A DNA stretch of 64,000 nt, taken from assembly GCA_002221725.1 (NCBI GenBank), contig NJFT01000019.1, positions 186,001-250,000 on the forward strand, written 5' to 3'. A program made the position numbers and the translations under genes. Positions 1 to 12,208 of this stretch are shown one piece after another (within the stretch, counting starts at the first letter, position 1; every line of letters starts with the position of its first letter). Source of the stretch: Scedosporium boydii. Lineage: Eukaryota; Ascomycota; Sordariomycetes; Microascales; Microascaceae. The notes under the pieces are model-generated. The model worked only from the letters and a program-made list of their open reading frames with translations, did not search any database and had not been told where the DNA came from.

Positions 1-1365
1 GCCGAGTTCGATTTCGCAGCCGATTAGCGAGTGATGATAAACTAAGATCAATCCATGTTCTTAAATCGAGCCTGGAAGTTTCATCTCTATTAAGCCGCTG
101 GCATTATAGGAACACGACCAACCCGAACCGCAGGTCAACGGAATCCCGCCGACCTGATCCCTGCCTGGATCCAGCACAAACATTATATAAATCAAGGGAT
201 CCCTAGATCCCTTGAGGTGGCAGAAGGCGACCCGTGAACCATCATGGCGGGCATTGACCTCATTCCTTCCCGCTCGATTCACGCTTTCTTCGTGCAAGGT
301 TCATTTAAGCTGATGACCAAACATCAGTGGCAGCTCGACTGAATTCAAAATCCATCCCTGATCCATACACGCTTGTCCCTTACTTCGTGCCGTGCTGCAA
401 ACAATTTTGAATGGACGCGAGTATTAATACACGCAGACGGGGCCATGTGCGAACAGCAGAAGTTGGTACAACTCTAACTTCTGAAACAAAACAAAATGTA
501 AAAAAGCAAATTATCAAAAGCAACACATTAGGACAATTCCTTCGCACCAGGACGAGTTGGGACGACTGGAGGGTAGATCACGGAAATTGAGCTCTATGGC
601 GTCATGAGATATACGATATCTCTGTGTGCGATGCAACGCAGCACGAAATCGTGACCAGTTTCGCCGACAAGATGAGATTTGCTAAATGCTAGGACCTGGA
701 CACACCGAAAAGAGACTCCTGCCAAGCCATGTCAGTGAAGATCGGACAGGAGACGGGCGGAGAGACCGACCGTCTTAGACTTGTCCAAGACAATAGATCA
801 ATGGTATGAGCTTGCCCAGAAGCGGAATCCCCCACGGAACACCAATTGGTAGTAGGTCTTATCGTCAGCAATAGTCCAAGACTGACACGAACCCAAAGAA
901 TCTACCATATGTCCCGACGAAAATAGAGAGGGGAAAGAAAAAACATGTTTCCGACCTCCTTGGTCACCCCAATTTTTTCGCTGCCGATACCAAGGAAAGG
1001 CGTGTGCCACTCTATGCTGTCTCATCGGCCTCCCTCCTTCCCTTCCCCTCGATCTTTGAAGCGATCACGGGCAGGATACCTTCGTAGTCGGGTCGCACTT
1101 GCTTTTGCGACCATGGCAAGGACTCCTTTCTGTCTTAGACATGTGCCGCCTTTGGATAGCTTCTATTACGAGCTCAATCGATAGCGCATTCTGGCATCTG
1201 ATCCTGTGATATGTTACATATTTCGGTTACTCGGGGAGGTATCCCAGATATACGATGCAGTTTCTCCTCCACATCCCCCGCCTCTTCTATCTTCTGCGGG
1301 AAAACGAGCCTTTGAAGCAACTTGCATTGCTTGCTACCAGAGCAGAGGCAGAGGCACTGTAGAAG
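1..1365. other. intergenic, no gene recognised
   Basis: No open frame here shows a recognisable domain or pairs with plausible splice sites into a longer protein. The last few hundred bases probably hold the promoter and 5' leader of the gene that starts at 1366. The stretch could also contain the end of a gene outside the window, but I see no sign of one. Confidence 0.5.
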
Positions 1366-2834
1366 ATGCTTCATACTCAAGTCGTAACGCGGATGGCGCG
1401 GTACCTTCCGCTTGCGAGAAGGGTCGCGGCTTTCGTTCTCTTGGTCCTCTTATTTCATTACTTCACGCACTCGGGAAAGCCATACGCAGACGAAGTAATC
1501 CTCCGGTTCAAGGATTCCAAGGTGGTGTTTACGGAGCGCTTCATGCAGAATGACATAAACGGCGGTTCTGACGGCTCGGCTCTCGAAGCGCTGTGCTCGA
1601 GCAAGAACTGGTATCCAGATAGAGTGTTCAGCTGTTATCCCGCAGAGGGTGGGATCGCCTCAGTTCGACAATGGGAGCTCCAGTGTATTCGCCTTGCAAT
1701 AGAGACAGGAGGTGAGTCCAATCGCAGGCGGGATACCTTCACTCAGACCATACGATACTTAGACCTACGCATCCAGCATCCACTCTCATCCTTCCAAACA
1801 TCGTCAAACGCAAAGACCGCGACTACCGACATCAGAGACGAGCGCATGCCCCTCCCACAGGCCTCCCCATGGACTACATGTTCGACTTCCAACATCTCAG
1901 GGACACATTGGAAGCCCATTGCCCCCAGATGAAGGTCTACGCTAGCATTTCTGATCTCCACGACGTACCTAGCCTTCTTACGCCAATAGATTTCAAGACG
2001 AACGATGTTTTCGGTGAATGGGAGGAGATGGCCAGACTCTCTACCATTCCTGCTCCTGCGCATTGGAAGGCCAAGTTTGACATTCACATCGAGGTAATAC
2101 GATCCACGAAAAGGCTGAACAGCAGACCACAGGGTGACCCTTATCGCGTGCGGTTGATGCCTTCCGGGATGAGTTTCCCTGTATACTACGACAGCCCAGA
2201 AACTCGCCATGATATCAGTGCTCTATTGCGATTCCGGCGCGATGCCCGACTCCTTGCCGGCGCAGCCCTCTTCAAACTATCAGGGAAATACGACGTGAAT
2301 GTCGACCCGCGCTCTGGCCGCGACGGGGACGGTTTTGCGGGAATCCACCTCCGCATCGACGCCGACGTGAAAGATGAGCTAGGGAAATCGATCCCCGAGT
2401 TCGCCTACCAGGCATCCGAGAGCGTCAAATATGTCACCGACGCAGGACTCAAGATAGCGTTTCTCGCGACCGGCGGGCCACGGGAGACGATTACTGAATT
2501 CGTGGAAGGAGCGCGAGAGTTCAACCTCACGGTAGTGACGAAAGAGATGCTACTAGAAGGCCACGATCTAGAGCAGCTTCGGAAACTCACATACGACCAA
2601 CAAGCCATCGTGGACTACGAGATTATGAAGCGCGCGACGAAAATGGTGGGATTGGGCATGAGCAAGTTCTCGGGCGACCTTGCCATTGCGAGGGCGGAGG
2701 CGTATGGCGGAGAGCCTATCTTGAAGGTCCCCGAGCCTGACGATACGATGATGTGGAAGGACGAGCACACGACACTATTCTGGCGTATGCCGGGCATTGA
2801 TTGGGCGAAATGGGTGAAAACTTGGTGGCCGTAA
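1366..2834 (+). CDS. CigA/O-fucosyltransferase-like type II membrane protein
   Basis: Two exons, 1366-1711 and 1777-2834, give 467 residues. The 65-nt intron starts GTGAGT and ends CAG, and the phase-1 join rebuilds an unbroken ETGASTLILPNIVKRKD segment. Residues about 13-33 are a hydrophobic stretch after several basic residues, as in a Golgi type II signal anchor. Next comes a block with NDINGG, GGIASVRQ and LQCIRLAIETGA. A GIHLR segment at about residue 306 resembles the HLR motif of GDP-fucose O-fucosyltransferases, and the C-terminus ends in WWP. I recall this architecture from fungal proteins annotated as CigA-like or O-fucosyltransferase-like; the donor sugar and acceptor are unknown. 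A second in-frame ATG at 1393 would still keep the anchor. The gene model is firm, the family call moderate, the enzymatic role inference. Confidence 0.72.
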
Positions 2835-3250
2835 TGCGAGGATTGAATGCTGCCCAGCGGACAGCGGAGAAGAACTCATGCTAGTATCACTAATTAGCTC
2901 AGGATAGGTTGAAGTGAGTCTAAAAATTGTGTCTGGTGGGATTTTAGTTCGACAAGACGTTTACGTGAGCAATACAGAATTTGATTAATTGATTATCGTG
3001 ATCTACTGAGTATAAGACTATAACTCGATCACAATGATGCTACAATGGTCATCCATTGATGGACCAAGTATTTATATCTCGCCCAACCCTCACAAGACCA
3101 AGGAAATAGTTTCCTTATTCTTCATATCTGTCATTCCCTTTGTGGACCCTTGCCTCATTTTGACTTAATCAAGATCAATTAACAAGAGTGACCGAAACAT
3201 TTCTGTTTTGCGCACCCATTGCAGCCTTACAACCCTTCAGGTACCCCGCC
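2835..3250. other. intergenic, promoter region of the Rtg2-like gene
   Basis: About 415 AT-richer bases lie between the stop at 2834 and the ATG at 3251. Nothing coding is visible. A TATTTATATC stretch near 3068 could be TATA-like, but no site can be assigned with confidence. Confidence 0.5.
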
Positions 3251-5223
3251 ATGGCAGCCAAAACTAAGTACATCACGATCTCCAACTTCAAGGAAGAGCT
3301 CACGGCATGGAGTCCCGACTCTCCAAACCAGCTCTACGCCATTGTTGACATGGGAAGGTTAGCAGATCCCCAGATCTCGTCAGATCTTGTAAAAATACCC
3401 AGATCCAATTGTAAATAACCGCCGCTGATCCTTCTCGCTCACCCCCCCTCCCCCACCCTCAGCAATGGCATCCGCTTCACCATCACAGATCTCACACCGC
3501 CATTCACCCGCCTCTTAAAATGTATCTACCGCGAACGTGCAGGCATCTCCCTCTTTGACGCCCTCTCATCCTCCGCACCACCCTCATCGACAGACCTAAA
3601 CTTCCCCCAAGCGACAATCACGCTAGTCTCGGAAACCCTCGCCCGCTTCCGGCGCATCGCCGACGCGCATAGCGTAGCGCCGGAGAACTTCTCCGTTCTC
3701 GCCACGGAAGCCATGCGCCGAGCCTCCAACGCCTCGGCGATGCTCGATGCCATCCATGAGCATGCCGGCGTAGGTGTGCACGTCCTGGCTCCCGAGATCG
3801 AGACTCTCTTCGGAGCCATCATGGGTTCTCGGAGCTCTTTCGTCAACGTCGACCGCGGTGGGTTGTTTCTGGATCTAGGTGGTGGGTCGGTGCAGATGGC
3901 CTGGGCAGACACGCGGTTGCCCGACTATGAGGTCAAGGCTGCGCTGGCGGGTGTGTCGTTGCCATTTGGGGCGGCGAGGTTTATTCACGTGCTCCAGGGG
4001 GACGCTAAAGTTGCTGCCACTCAAAAGGAAGTCTTACGCTCGGGAATGCGCTCTGCCTTTGCTACTCTTTGCGAAAAGTTCCCGTCTCTGAAAGAGTGTT
4101 TGGCTGCCGGCCAGGGCGTCGATGTTTACCTCTGCGGCGGAGGTTTCCGGGGCTATGGCTCGATGTTGATGCACAACGACCCCGTGCAGCCCTATCCCAT
4201 CCCGTCTGTCGGAGAGTATACCGTCCCCGGAAGTTTCTTCTCACAGACCAGACGTATGCAGGAAGTCAACGAAGAGTTCGGCGGCAAGATCTTCGCCATG
4301 TCGAAGCGTCGGAGAAGCCAGTTCCCCGCCGTCCTAGAGGTCCTCGAGGCCTTCATTGCCGCGGTTCCGGCTATCCGCACGGCGACTTTTTGTACGGGTT
4401 CCAACAGAGATGGAGCTCTGCTTATGAAACTTCCCCGCGAGCTCCGGGAGTCCAACCCGTTGGAGGCACTCGCGAACGTATCGCCGGCAGACAAACCCGT
4501 AATCGATGCCGCCACGGCCGTCTTGAGAGATGCGCTACCAAATGAGCAGGACCTCTCATCAGTGCCAACCATCTTCTCACTTGGCCTCGTGCCCCTGTTC
4601 GTGCAGAGGATTTGGTACCGTCTTGGAGAAGATGTGTATACTAACGCTGCATACGTGCTGCATGAGGCCGTGACGAGAGACCCTAAGGCGGCCGGACTGA
4701 CACATCTCGCCAGAGCGGTTCTGGGAATGACGGCAACGGCGAGGTGGGGATCGAGTCTTGGACCGATCGATGCGCAGTTGTACACGGGTTTGAAAGGTCT
4801 TCTGGATGCGGCGAATAAGACTTCCGGCTTTTGGGCAGAGTACCTTGGGGTGGTAGCGAATCTCTTGGGGATCGTCATCCCATTCAAGCCCAAAAAGGCC
4901 GAGGATATCACAAATGCTATCAAGTATGACACTCTTACTCCTATTTCTTTTTTCTTCTCGTCCTTTCCTTCGCTTTTTCTAGATCTATATATATCTTTAT
5001 AGCGAGTTTGTTATCGAAGGCCGCTAACTTCTGTCCTAGAATCTCTGCATCACTGGATAACGGCAAGAAGAAGGACAAGATTAAACTCAAGCTCCAGATT
5101 GCCCCCTACGCGTTGAAGGGCGTTGATATGACAGCTCTTGAGAAGATGGTTGAAGATATCGGAAAGCAAAGAGGAAAGAAGAGCGATATCAAAGTCCGCG
5201 TCGAGATATCTAAGCTTCAGTAA
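3251..5223 (+). CDS. RTG2: Rtg2-like retrograde regulator (Ppx/GppA family)
   Basis: Three exons, 3251-3357, 3463-4923 and 5040-5223, give 583 residues, close to the usual Rtg2 length. The phase-2 join of exons 1 and 2 restores DMGSNGIRFTI at about residues 33-43, the conserved N-terminal phosphate-binding loop of the Ppx/GppA exopolyphosphatase/actin-like ATPase fold. A second loop, FLDLGGGSVQM, lies near residue 172. The final exon encodes a Lys-rich stretch followed by the last 50 residues. In yeast, Rtg2 relays mitochondrial dysfunction to Rtg1/Rtg3 and is part of the SLIK complex; filamentous fungi carry one homologue with the same fold. Both introns (105 and 116 nt) use GT and TAG/CAG borders. 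The start ATG follows a GCC triplet and gives a typical MAAK N-terminus. Family certain, pathway role inferred. Confidence 0.9.
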
Positions 5224-5644
5224 AATGCCTTTTTTCTTAATGAACTAAAACCTCATAACTAGATTTTCTTCGTTATCTTTTTCAAATCGTCGACTCGTGC
5301 CTCATGCCATGTATGAACGAAATAACGCGTAGCCACCTCGACTAAAAACTCATCAATCATAATCTCTAAAAAAAAAAGGAAATATCGTACCCAGAACCTC
5401 TGGGAGGAACAGGGTTTCAAGTCCTAGCTTTTTCATCGCTCATGTTTTTGCCATCATACTGCCCCCGTTTCTTCATAGCCAACGTCAAATCTCATCGTAA
5501 GAAATTAGAAAAGAAACTTGTCCGACCAAAATGCAGAAAGGAAATGCCGAGAATAGCGAATGGATAAAGCATAGCAAAGTCCAAAAAAAGAAAGAACAAA
5601 AGTCTGAACGCGCATATGCAAAACGTAAGGCCGCATCTCATCAC
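5224..5644. other. convergent 3' intergenic region
   Basis: These 421 bases separate the 3' ends of the Rtg2-like gene (+) and the zinc-cluster regulator (-). They are A/T-rich with several homopolymer runs, as expected for two 3' UTRs. Nothing coding is seen. Confidence 0.5.
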
Positions 5645-8131
5645 TCAATAGTCATCGTCCTCGTCGTCGCCATCGTCATGCGCATCGACGACCTTGGTGC
5701 TTCGGGAGGATGTCGATTTCCGGCTTCGTCGCTTCAATAGTCTCTTTAGCTCATTCTCAACAATTGTCGAGCCGAGAAGGTTGTCAAACTCGTTCTTAGA
5801 GCCGCGAAGCGCTTGGTCTATCGAGATGATTAGCACATATCCAGTATAATCGAAACCAAGGTTATTGTGCTGATGGGAAGGAACTTACAGAAATCAACTC
5901 GGTTGTCGAGAATAGACCGGAAAAGCGCAGAAAGCTCGTACTTCAGCTCAATAGGCATCCTCGCGCGGGAGAGGTCGAGCTCGAGGTTGAGGCTCTTGGG
6001 CGTGTAGAAGAAGCCTGTGTAGTAGGCCACCAACGCAGTGTACAGCCTGCGGGTGACTTCTCGACATCTCTTCTGGCTGCTGTGGGACACTGTGTAGATC
6101 TCCACATTAGTACACTGTCTTCCCACATGTATGCCAAGACAGCTGAATCTCTCTCTTAATAAACTTACAGCTGCTCAGAAGTTGTCGGTAGACAAAGATC
6201 AGCTGCCACAAGCAGACCCACAAAAGAGGCTTTTCAAAAGGCTGAACGGCCTTGCTTTGGGTCATGCAGCCATCGAGTTCGCTGAGAATGTCGCGCTCGA
6301 GAGACTCCATGGCCTTCTTGGCAATGTGACGGAGCTCCTCGTGGACGGAGTAGGGAAGGCGCATGACGCCCTTAGACGTACGGTAGTAAATACCATTGCT
6401 GTGGCTCGAGTTCTGCGTGTGCTGCGTCATCCAGATCTTGAACATGCAAGTCAATTTTCGGACCCGGTCAACAAGGTCGAACTAGGTGAGCGGTTAGCTT
6501 CCATTGCGGCTGTCGGTGGGAACAGCCTTTTTGGAGCTCACCTTGGGCAAGTAGTAGTCCCTGCTATTAGGCCGATCCGAGTAAGCCATCACAAAGGTTT
6601 CGACCGCCTTCCGGAACGGGGTCTTAGATTCGTATAGAATCTGCTGGCCGGCCCACCGGGCGAGAGAACCCCAGCTCGGAATGTGCTCCCTCGGGATGGC
6701 ACAGTTGGGTCCGCTTAGCCGACCACCCTTCTCCGGATGGTAGGCCTGGATGCAGAGCTGCATCGTCGGGGCCGATGGGTCCGTCTCGGAAAAGGAGATG
6801 GGGGCGTAGACGACTCGTCCAGTAAGATCATCTCTTCGGACCGATTCTCCGGCTTTGTCTGTGTGACGGAGAAAGGGGGGGTGGAAATTAGTCTTGGGTT
6901 TCTCAAAGAGTACTGGGGACTTATACGGATGGAGGCAGGCAGGTCCCCCTGCCAGTTCGTGCCACTTCTACACCCCCCGCCCGCAAATGATCCACGTCTA
7001 AGACATGAGGTAATGCAAGTTTGCGGGGAGCCCAAGGATTCGAAGGTGGAAAAGCAACCTGCAAGGGCAAAAAAAGGGAATAATATGAACAATAAAAAGA
7101 CAAGGGACTTACCATGGATGTTGACAAAAACGGGTCCAATTGTTGACAGTTGCTCGTGGATGCATAAGTACTCAAACTTCTTGCACTGGGCGCAAACACG
7201 CAGATCGCACTTATATGGGTCCCGTCTTAGTACCAGCCTTTCTCGACGACGGTTTCGTGAAGAGTCGCACGGGTTTTTTTAAGGAAAAACGGGAAGAGAG
7301 GAGGAGAAGTAAAAGGAGATTAAAGATCAGACGCTAAGGAAAATGCCGTGGATTGCGAGGGGAAAAAAAATCAACTAGTAGCGTGATGGGAAATTTTTGT
7401 ATTGAAACTTAAAAAGGAGGACTTTGGGAAATTGCATTTTTTGGGATTGTGCAAATCGAGCAGGGGTATGCGCTTACACGAACTCGTCGAATCCGGCATT
7501 TTATACACGCTCCGTTCTCCCTGACCTCGGCCGTCTGCTCGGGATGCTGAAGATGCCTCTTTTTGCTGCTCTTGCTGCTGCTGGATTTGCTAGAAGAGGA
7601 AGATGAGGACTTGCGGCTGTGCTGCTTTGGCGACGAGGACCTGTGAGCGGGTGGCGAGGGCGGGTAGGATGGCGGGGAGGCAGCGGACGACGGAGGCGAC
7701 GAGGAGGAGTAGCGAGGAGGGGAGGAAGAGTAGGATGAAGATGAGGAGGAAGAGGGCGAAGAAGAAGAGGCGGAGGAGCTTGAGTTTAGCATGAGGGAAG
7801 AAAAGTCATGAGGGAAAGCGTCTTGACTGGGGTCTTGATGAGGATAGGTCCAGTCGTCATCGTATTGCCGGACGTCGGGGAGGCTGTTTAAGAGCCCGCT
7901 GTTGTAATAAGCGTCCAGGAAGCCGTCAGAATGCTCAGAGGGGGGTGTCATCATAGAATGGGTTGTCAGGGCCGGGGTATGGCTAGAAGAGCCCTCGGAT
8001 GATCGAGTCACCCCGTTACCCTGGTCCCGCTCCCACGCCGCAAAGTCAAAGTACTTTTCATATTCGATATCACCCGCAGGGGATGGGATATGCGAGACAA
8101 AGCCATGTCCCATGGGTAGGGGTGAAGCCAT
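5645..8131 (-). CDS. Zn(II)2Cys6 transcription factor
   Basis: Six exons on the minus strand, 8131-7478, 7209-7113, 6858-6542, 6481-6169, 6089-5889 and 5817-5645, give 584 residues with every phase matching. The first 200 residues are low-complexity and Ser/Pro-rich, which suits an activation or linker region. The DNA-binding cluster begins at about residue 208 with ACIKCRIRRVR and continues in exon 2 as CDLRVCAQCKKFEYLC, so an intron splits it. The spacing is C-x2-C-x6-C-x4-C-x2-C-x6-C; the loop between the third and fourth Cys is shorter than usual. The rest is a mainly helical fungal regulator region (LTGRVVYAPISF, then FDLVDRVRKLTCMFKIW) ending in an acidic tail. Introns 1 and 2 (268 and 254 nt) are long; the others are 60-79 nt with TACTAAT or GCTAATC branch sites. 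The first ATG is at 8131. Target genes are unknown. Confidence 0.85.
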
Positions 8132-8460
8132 GGCTGGGAGGTGTGGGCTGGTGTCCAATATGGCAGCTCGCTGCTGTTAGCCGTGTAAGTCACTGGTGCC
8201 AATCTCGGTGGCCGTCAAGGGGGGGGTGTGCGTGTAAGCCTGAATCTGGGATCCGTTGTGCGGGTCTTGGTCAGATGGCTCCTTCAGATGAACTCAAGTT
8301 CTTTCAAAAGTCTCAATTGCAATCCTCGTGAGATCAAGACAGTAGAGATTTGTCTCTTGTGCAAAAGATTATCTTCTCTATCTAACTTGGGGCCTCTTTC
8401 CCTGCTTCTCCAACTCTGCTCTCGTCCCCCGGACCCAGATTCGGTGAGATCCGGACATCT

Positions 8461-8472
8461 CATTGGCCAATG
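8461..8472. promoter_or_regulatory. palindromic double CCAAT element
   Basis: CATTGGCCAATG is a perfect palindrome that presents a CCAAT pentamer on both strands, 330 bp upstream of the zinc-cluster gene's ATG. A further CCAAT occurs near 8831. CCAAT is the core bound by the fungal Hap/CBF complex; that this copy is used is inference. Confidence 0.35.
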
Positions 8473-11400
8473 CCCCTGTCGACCCAGATAAATGGGACCA
8501 ATGACAGGCCCGCATTCCACCGAAAATTGAACCATCGCCATGGGTCGCCATGGGTTCTCGATGGACATGGCCCGTGACCGGTCATGTGACTTTCTCAGAG
8601 GACTTCATCCCTTCTTGGTCGCGGATTTTTCGGCGTGCGACGGAGCACCGGCCGGAAGGCTGGCACACGATAGTGAGGAAGGTTCTCGCAACACCTCTTC
8701 ATAACACGCAGTACAAAGCTACAAAAATTAGTCGAATCGGGGAGGCGGCCCCTCCCGCAGCTCCGCAGATTCCTTGCAGATTCTAGGTTACTTTGCCGAC
8801 CCTGTAAATCGTATCCGTCTGATCGATGGGCCAATGTTGTCGAGATACCTTGGGAAGCCTTTGCTGCCCGACTTCACCTGCAACATCCCGAATCCCACCC
8901 GCCTATAGGAAGACTCTAACGAGTAAGCCTTGTCCTTAGATTTTCATTGTTTGCCCTAGGCGCTTGTCATAGCCAGTCGGAAATTCCTTGTGCCCTGGTC
9001 CGCCTGGGTTCCTGCTTACCCTTGAAAGGCGCCCGGGGTAGTGCGGATCGTCGTACTGCACCGTACCACAACGCTACGTGACAGATCTAGTTTAGAATAA
9101 TATTGATCACTGCCTCGGACTAAGTTTGGTACTACTACACTCGACTGGAATGTGGCATTTTGGTGGGTCGGAAATAATGGAGGGGTGTAAGTATAAACTT
9201 GAAGTATCAAATTGCTTTGCACTTTTCGACCCCCACAGTGGTCTGGTGCAGGTAGGCGAAGCATCAAGAGCGCGAACTTACACCGAATTTCGATCGCCAA
9301 GGCAGTTGGGAATCGTCCCAGCCAGATAAGTATGCATACAAATACGTCGCGCACACTCTCATACAGTGTTCTCGCCCTAAATTGGCTCGAATGCAAATTG
9401 CCGCAATGCATGGATTCTGCAACGTGGTTAAAGAAACCACCTAGGATGGACACCCCCCCGCGCCGCCATGCAGTATATACACGGCGGCCGATTCTTTGCA
9501 TATATGACCGAGGCCATTACGGAGACGAGGTTGTAAATTTCTTTCCATTTTCCATTGTCAACTCACGCGAGACGTCAACAATCGCCTTTGTGGCACCTGC
9601 AAACTGGTGCTGGTGTGAATAGTTTTGGAGACAACTCGACGTCTCCTATCAACATCTGCGACATATGCCTCTACATTATACGAGTTGGCGCCACTATCAG
9701 GACATCGAAGGTCTCAAACGGGGGCGCCCTAGGAGACGGAGCCACCCATGCACACCCACACACACACAGCTCTTGTTATTCCGCGGCTGCAGGCCGACGG
9801 CCAGCCAAAGTCTCTGATATTTACGCGTCTCTTACTAACGGAGGTAAGCATAGGCACCGGTTCAGGATATTCCGTTAACGGGGACACCAGGCTCGACTTG
9901 TTGCCACATCCCAACTCAGTTCGCCTGATGCGGTACGAATATCCTGAGTGAATCTCGTAATCAAGCCAGGCAGCACGTTTATAGCCCTCTGGCGTGGGGT
10001 TAGGAGCCCGGTGAAACCCAACCTTCGCGTCCTCGAGTGTTACTGGCAGACCACAGGGTGGTCGCATGGCAGAAACGTGCATCGCATTCTGTCAATGAGA
10101 AGTCCCAGTGACAACCTGGGAGTGCGGCCTGATGGTCTATTTCCCAACCTGGTTTGAAGGCGTGGTTTTGAGGCGTTTCGCCATCGAACCGCTGGCTTCA
10201 ACGAGGCCCTATCAAGCAGGATCTAGGTGTGTGTGGCACACGCAAAGGGACAGTGCATGCGCAGGACGAGTAGGCGATGATCCTATACAATAGACGGGAC
10301 TATGAGTTCCCCCTTTCCGAGCCATCTCTTACGAACCCGTAGCCGAAGAGTATATGTACCGGTACTACCGTGGAATGCGTGGAGTGTGCATATCTGGGCT
10401 TAGGAGTTCTCACGGCCGCTCCATTTCCCCCTCCTCGTGAAAATGAGTGGGAACCGAGGTCGTTGGCTCTCAACACGGTGGTTGAATAGATAGAAAAGAA
10501 GGGCCCATGGATTCGGATTGACTCGGAGGGAGTTCCCAGGTTATCGGGATCCTGTGTGGTTCGCCCCGCGCCAAACTCATGCGGTCTCGTGCTGAGGAAG
10601 ATCGTGGCTTGTGATGAGCATGTCAGGAAGGAGGGTCGTGGATCGAGGACAGGGTCCGCTTTGAGCTAAGCGGGCGCTGGATATGCCATCGCCCAATCCA
10701 TTGGGTCGTCAAAGTCGGTTAGCGACCTGATTCGGTGGCTTTGGCTGCCTTGCCTCATTCGTGTCTCTTGATGGGGATGGATCAAGGTTGATTCGCTCTC
10801 ACATTTGTAGACGCGAACTTTGAATCCACAAAGATCGACTGTTGGCAACTGACATGCACGTGCAAATCCACCTGACTCTCTCTGTCAGTTTGCCAAAAAC
10901 CGGACACCTGGCACAGAGTGTGCTCAGGTGGTATCTTTCGATTCTGCAAAGGTACATGCCTGAGGTATTTTTTTCCCGCAATTGAGTTTCAGAGCCCCCA
11001 CATCAAATTTTATGCAACAAGAATGGTCGTTTGCAGTCAAATCCGCTCTCACAACCTCACCATGTCTGACTTCATAGAGTCTTACTGGAAGGCAGCTATA
11101 TCTTGTCGTCCTGCGAAGTAGATTTTTTCTTCTTCTTCTTTCCTTTCAGTCCTCCGATAACATTATTTCCCTCTACCAAGTCCTACCTCTCTTGTAATCG
11201 GGAGATGGCGGACAAGCCGAGGGTACCGCAGCCCCTGTCATTGTGTTCAGATCGGGAAGATTCAATTGGGCAAGCCAACGCTCATGTTCTAATTGACCCT
11301 TGCGTCTTTGGGAGATGAGCCAAAGAGAAGTCTTCACCCCAACATCGATGAAAGACCTGCGAAGGGGGATGAGACGAAGTATTACTTCGAACGAATGAGT

Positions 11401-11624
11401 GTGCTTTTACACAGGTAGTATAAGACAGATGTGCCAAACTTGTACGAAGTATTCCTCCAAGAGCAGTTTGGAGGCTCTTCGGAAACTGCGACGCGATCAT
11501 GGCGTGCGCTTCAGCCCTGTGCCTCAGAGTCTCAGACACGCCTCGGTACATCAAATCCTGATGTCATCATCTCACCCTCAGCCAGAGGTGCAGCACAAAT
11601 CGGCACTCCAAGGACGCTCACGTT

Positions 11625-11636
11625 CTTCGTACGAAG
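11625..11636. repeat. CTTCGTACGAAG palindrome, member of a recurrent octamer family
   Basis: This perfect 12-bp palindrome contains the octamer CTTCGTAC and its reverse complement overlapping. By eye the octamer also occurs at 11442, 12365, 12802, 13215, 13449, 37177, 37944, 37985, 44744, 51221, 51228, 51594 and 52066. All copies lie in intergenic DNA or introns. The related form CGAAGTAC/GTACTTCG occurs at 32449, 33126, 33255, 37988, 49511 and 51225. The function is unknown. Confidence 0.55.
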
Positions 11637-12176
11637 GAGCCCCTCGTCCACTAATAGGGAATGGCTATGTTCGGCGGATCGCGCGCTGAACATGTCGGGA
11701 GAATAGGGCGGCCCCGACTCTGCAGATATTATAGGAATTAATTCGATCGATACCTTTGTGTGTTTGTTGGCAAAGAAGCGAGCCTGTCATGCAGGTCTCG
11801 AGGATGGTGACCTAAATCCTTTTTGAAGGGATTGGGCTAAGCTGGCAAGGCTGGGTGGGCAACCAAGGTCTGCATCAATATTGCTTCAGCTGACCACCTT
11901 TAGACTAATAATATCTTGGGGGCAACTGGCGCAACTACGAGTTGGTGCACGTTCAAGCTGCAAGTCTCGATCGCTGTGCATGTAGGTTTATGCATGGTGA
12001 CAGAGCCTTGTGATGATGTCCATGATGACGACAGGACCCGGCTCCGCGGGACTCCTTGCTCTTATTTCTTGACAGCTAAAAGGTACCCTGGCTGGTACAC
12101 TCAAAGATCTCATGAGGATGAGCATCACTATTTAGTCGGCCAAGGATCAGTAATAGGAGGATGCGGCGGCGATGGG

Positions 12177-12208
12177 ATATTAGAAGGATAATTAGTATAT
12201 TAGAAGGA
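12177..12208 (+). repeat. short direct repeat, 12 bp, period 20
   Basis: ATATTAGAAGGA occurs at 12177-12188 and again at 12197-12208, separated by 8 bp. It is small and of unknown meaning, lying in the gene-free region. Confidence 0.4.

Noticed and set aside
12177..12208. Direct repeat as a mobile-element footprint
   Set aside because: Two 12-bp copies 20 bp apart with no element between or around them.
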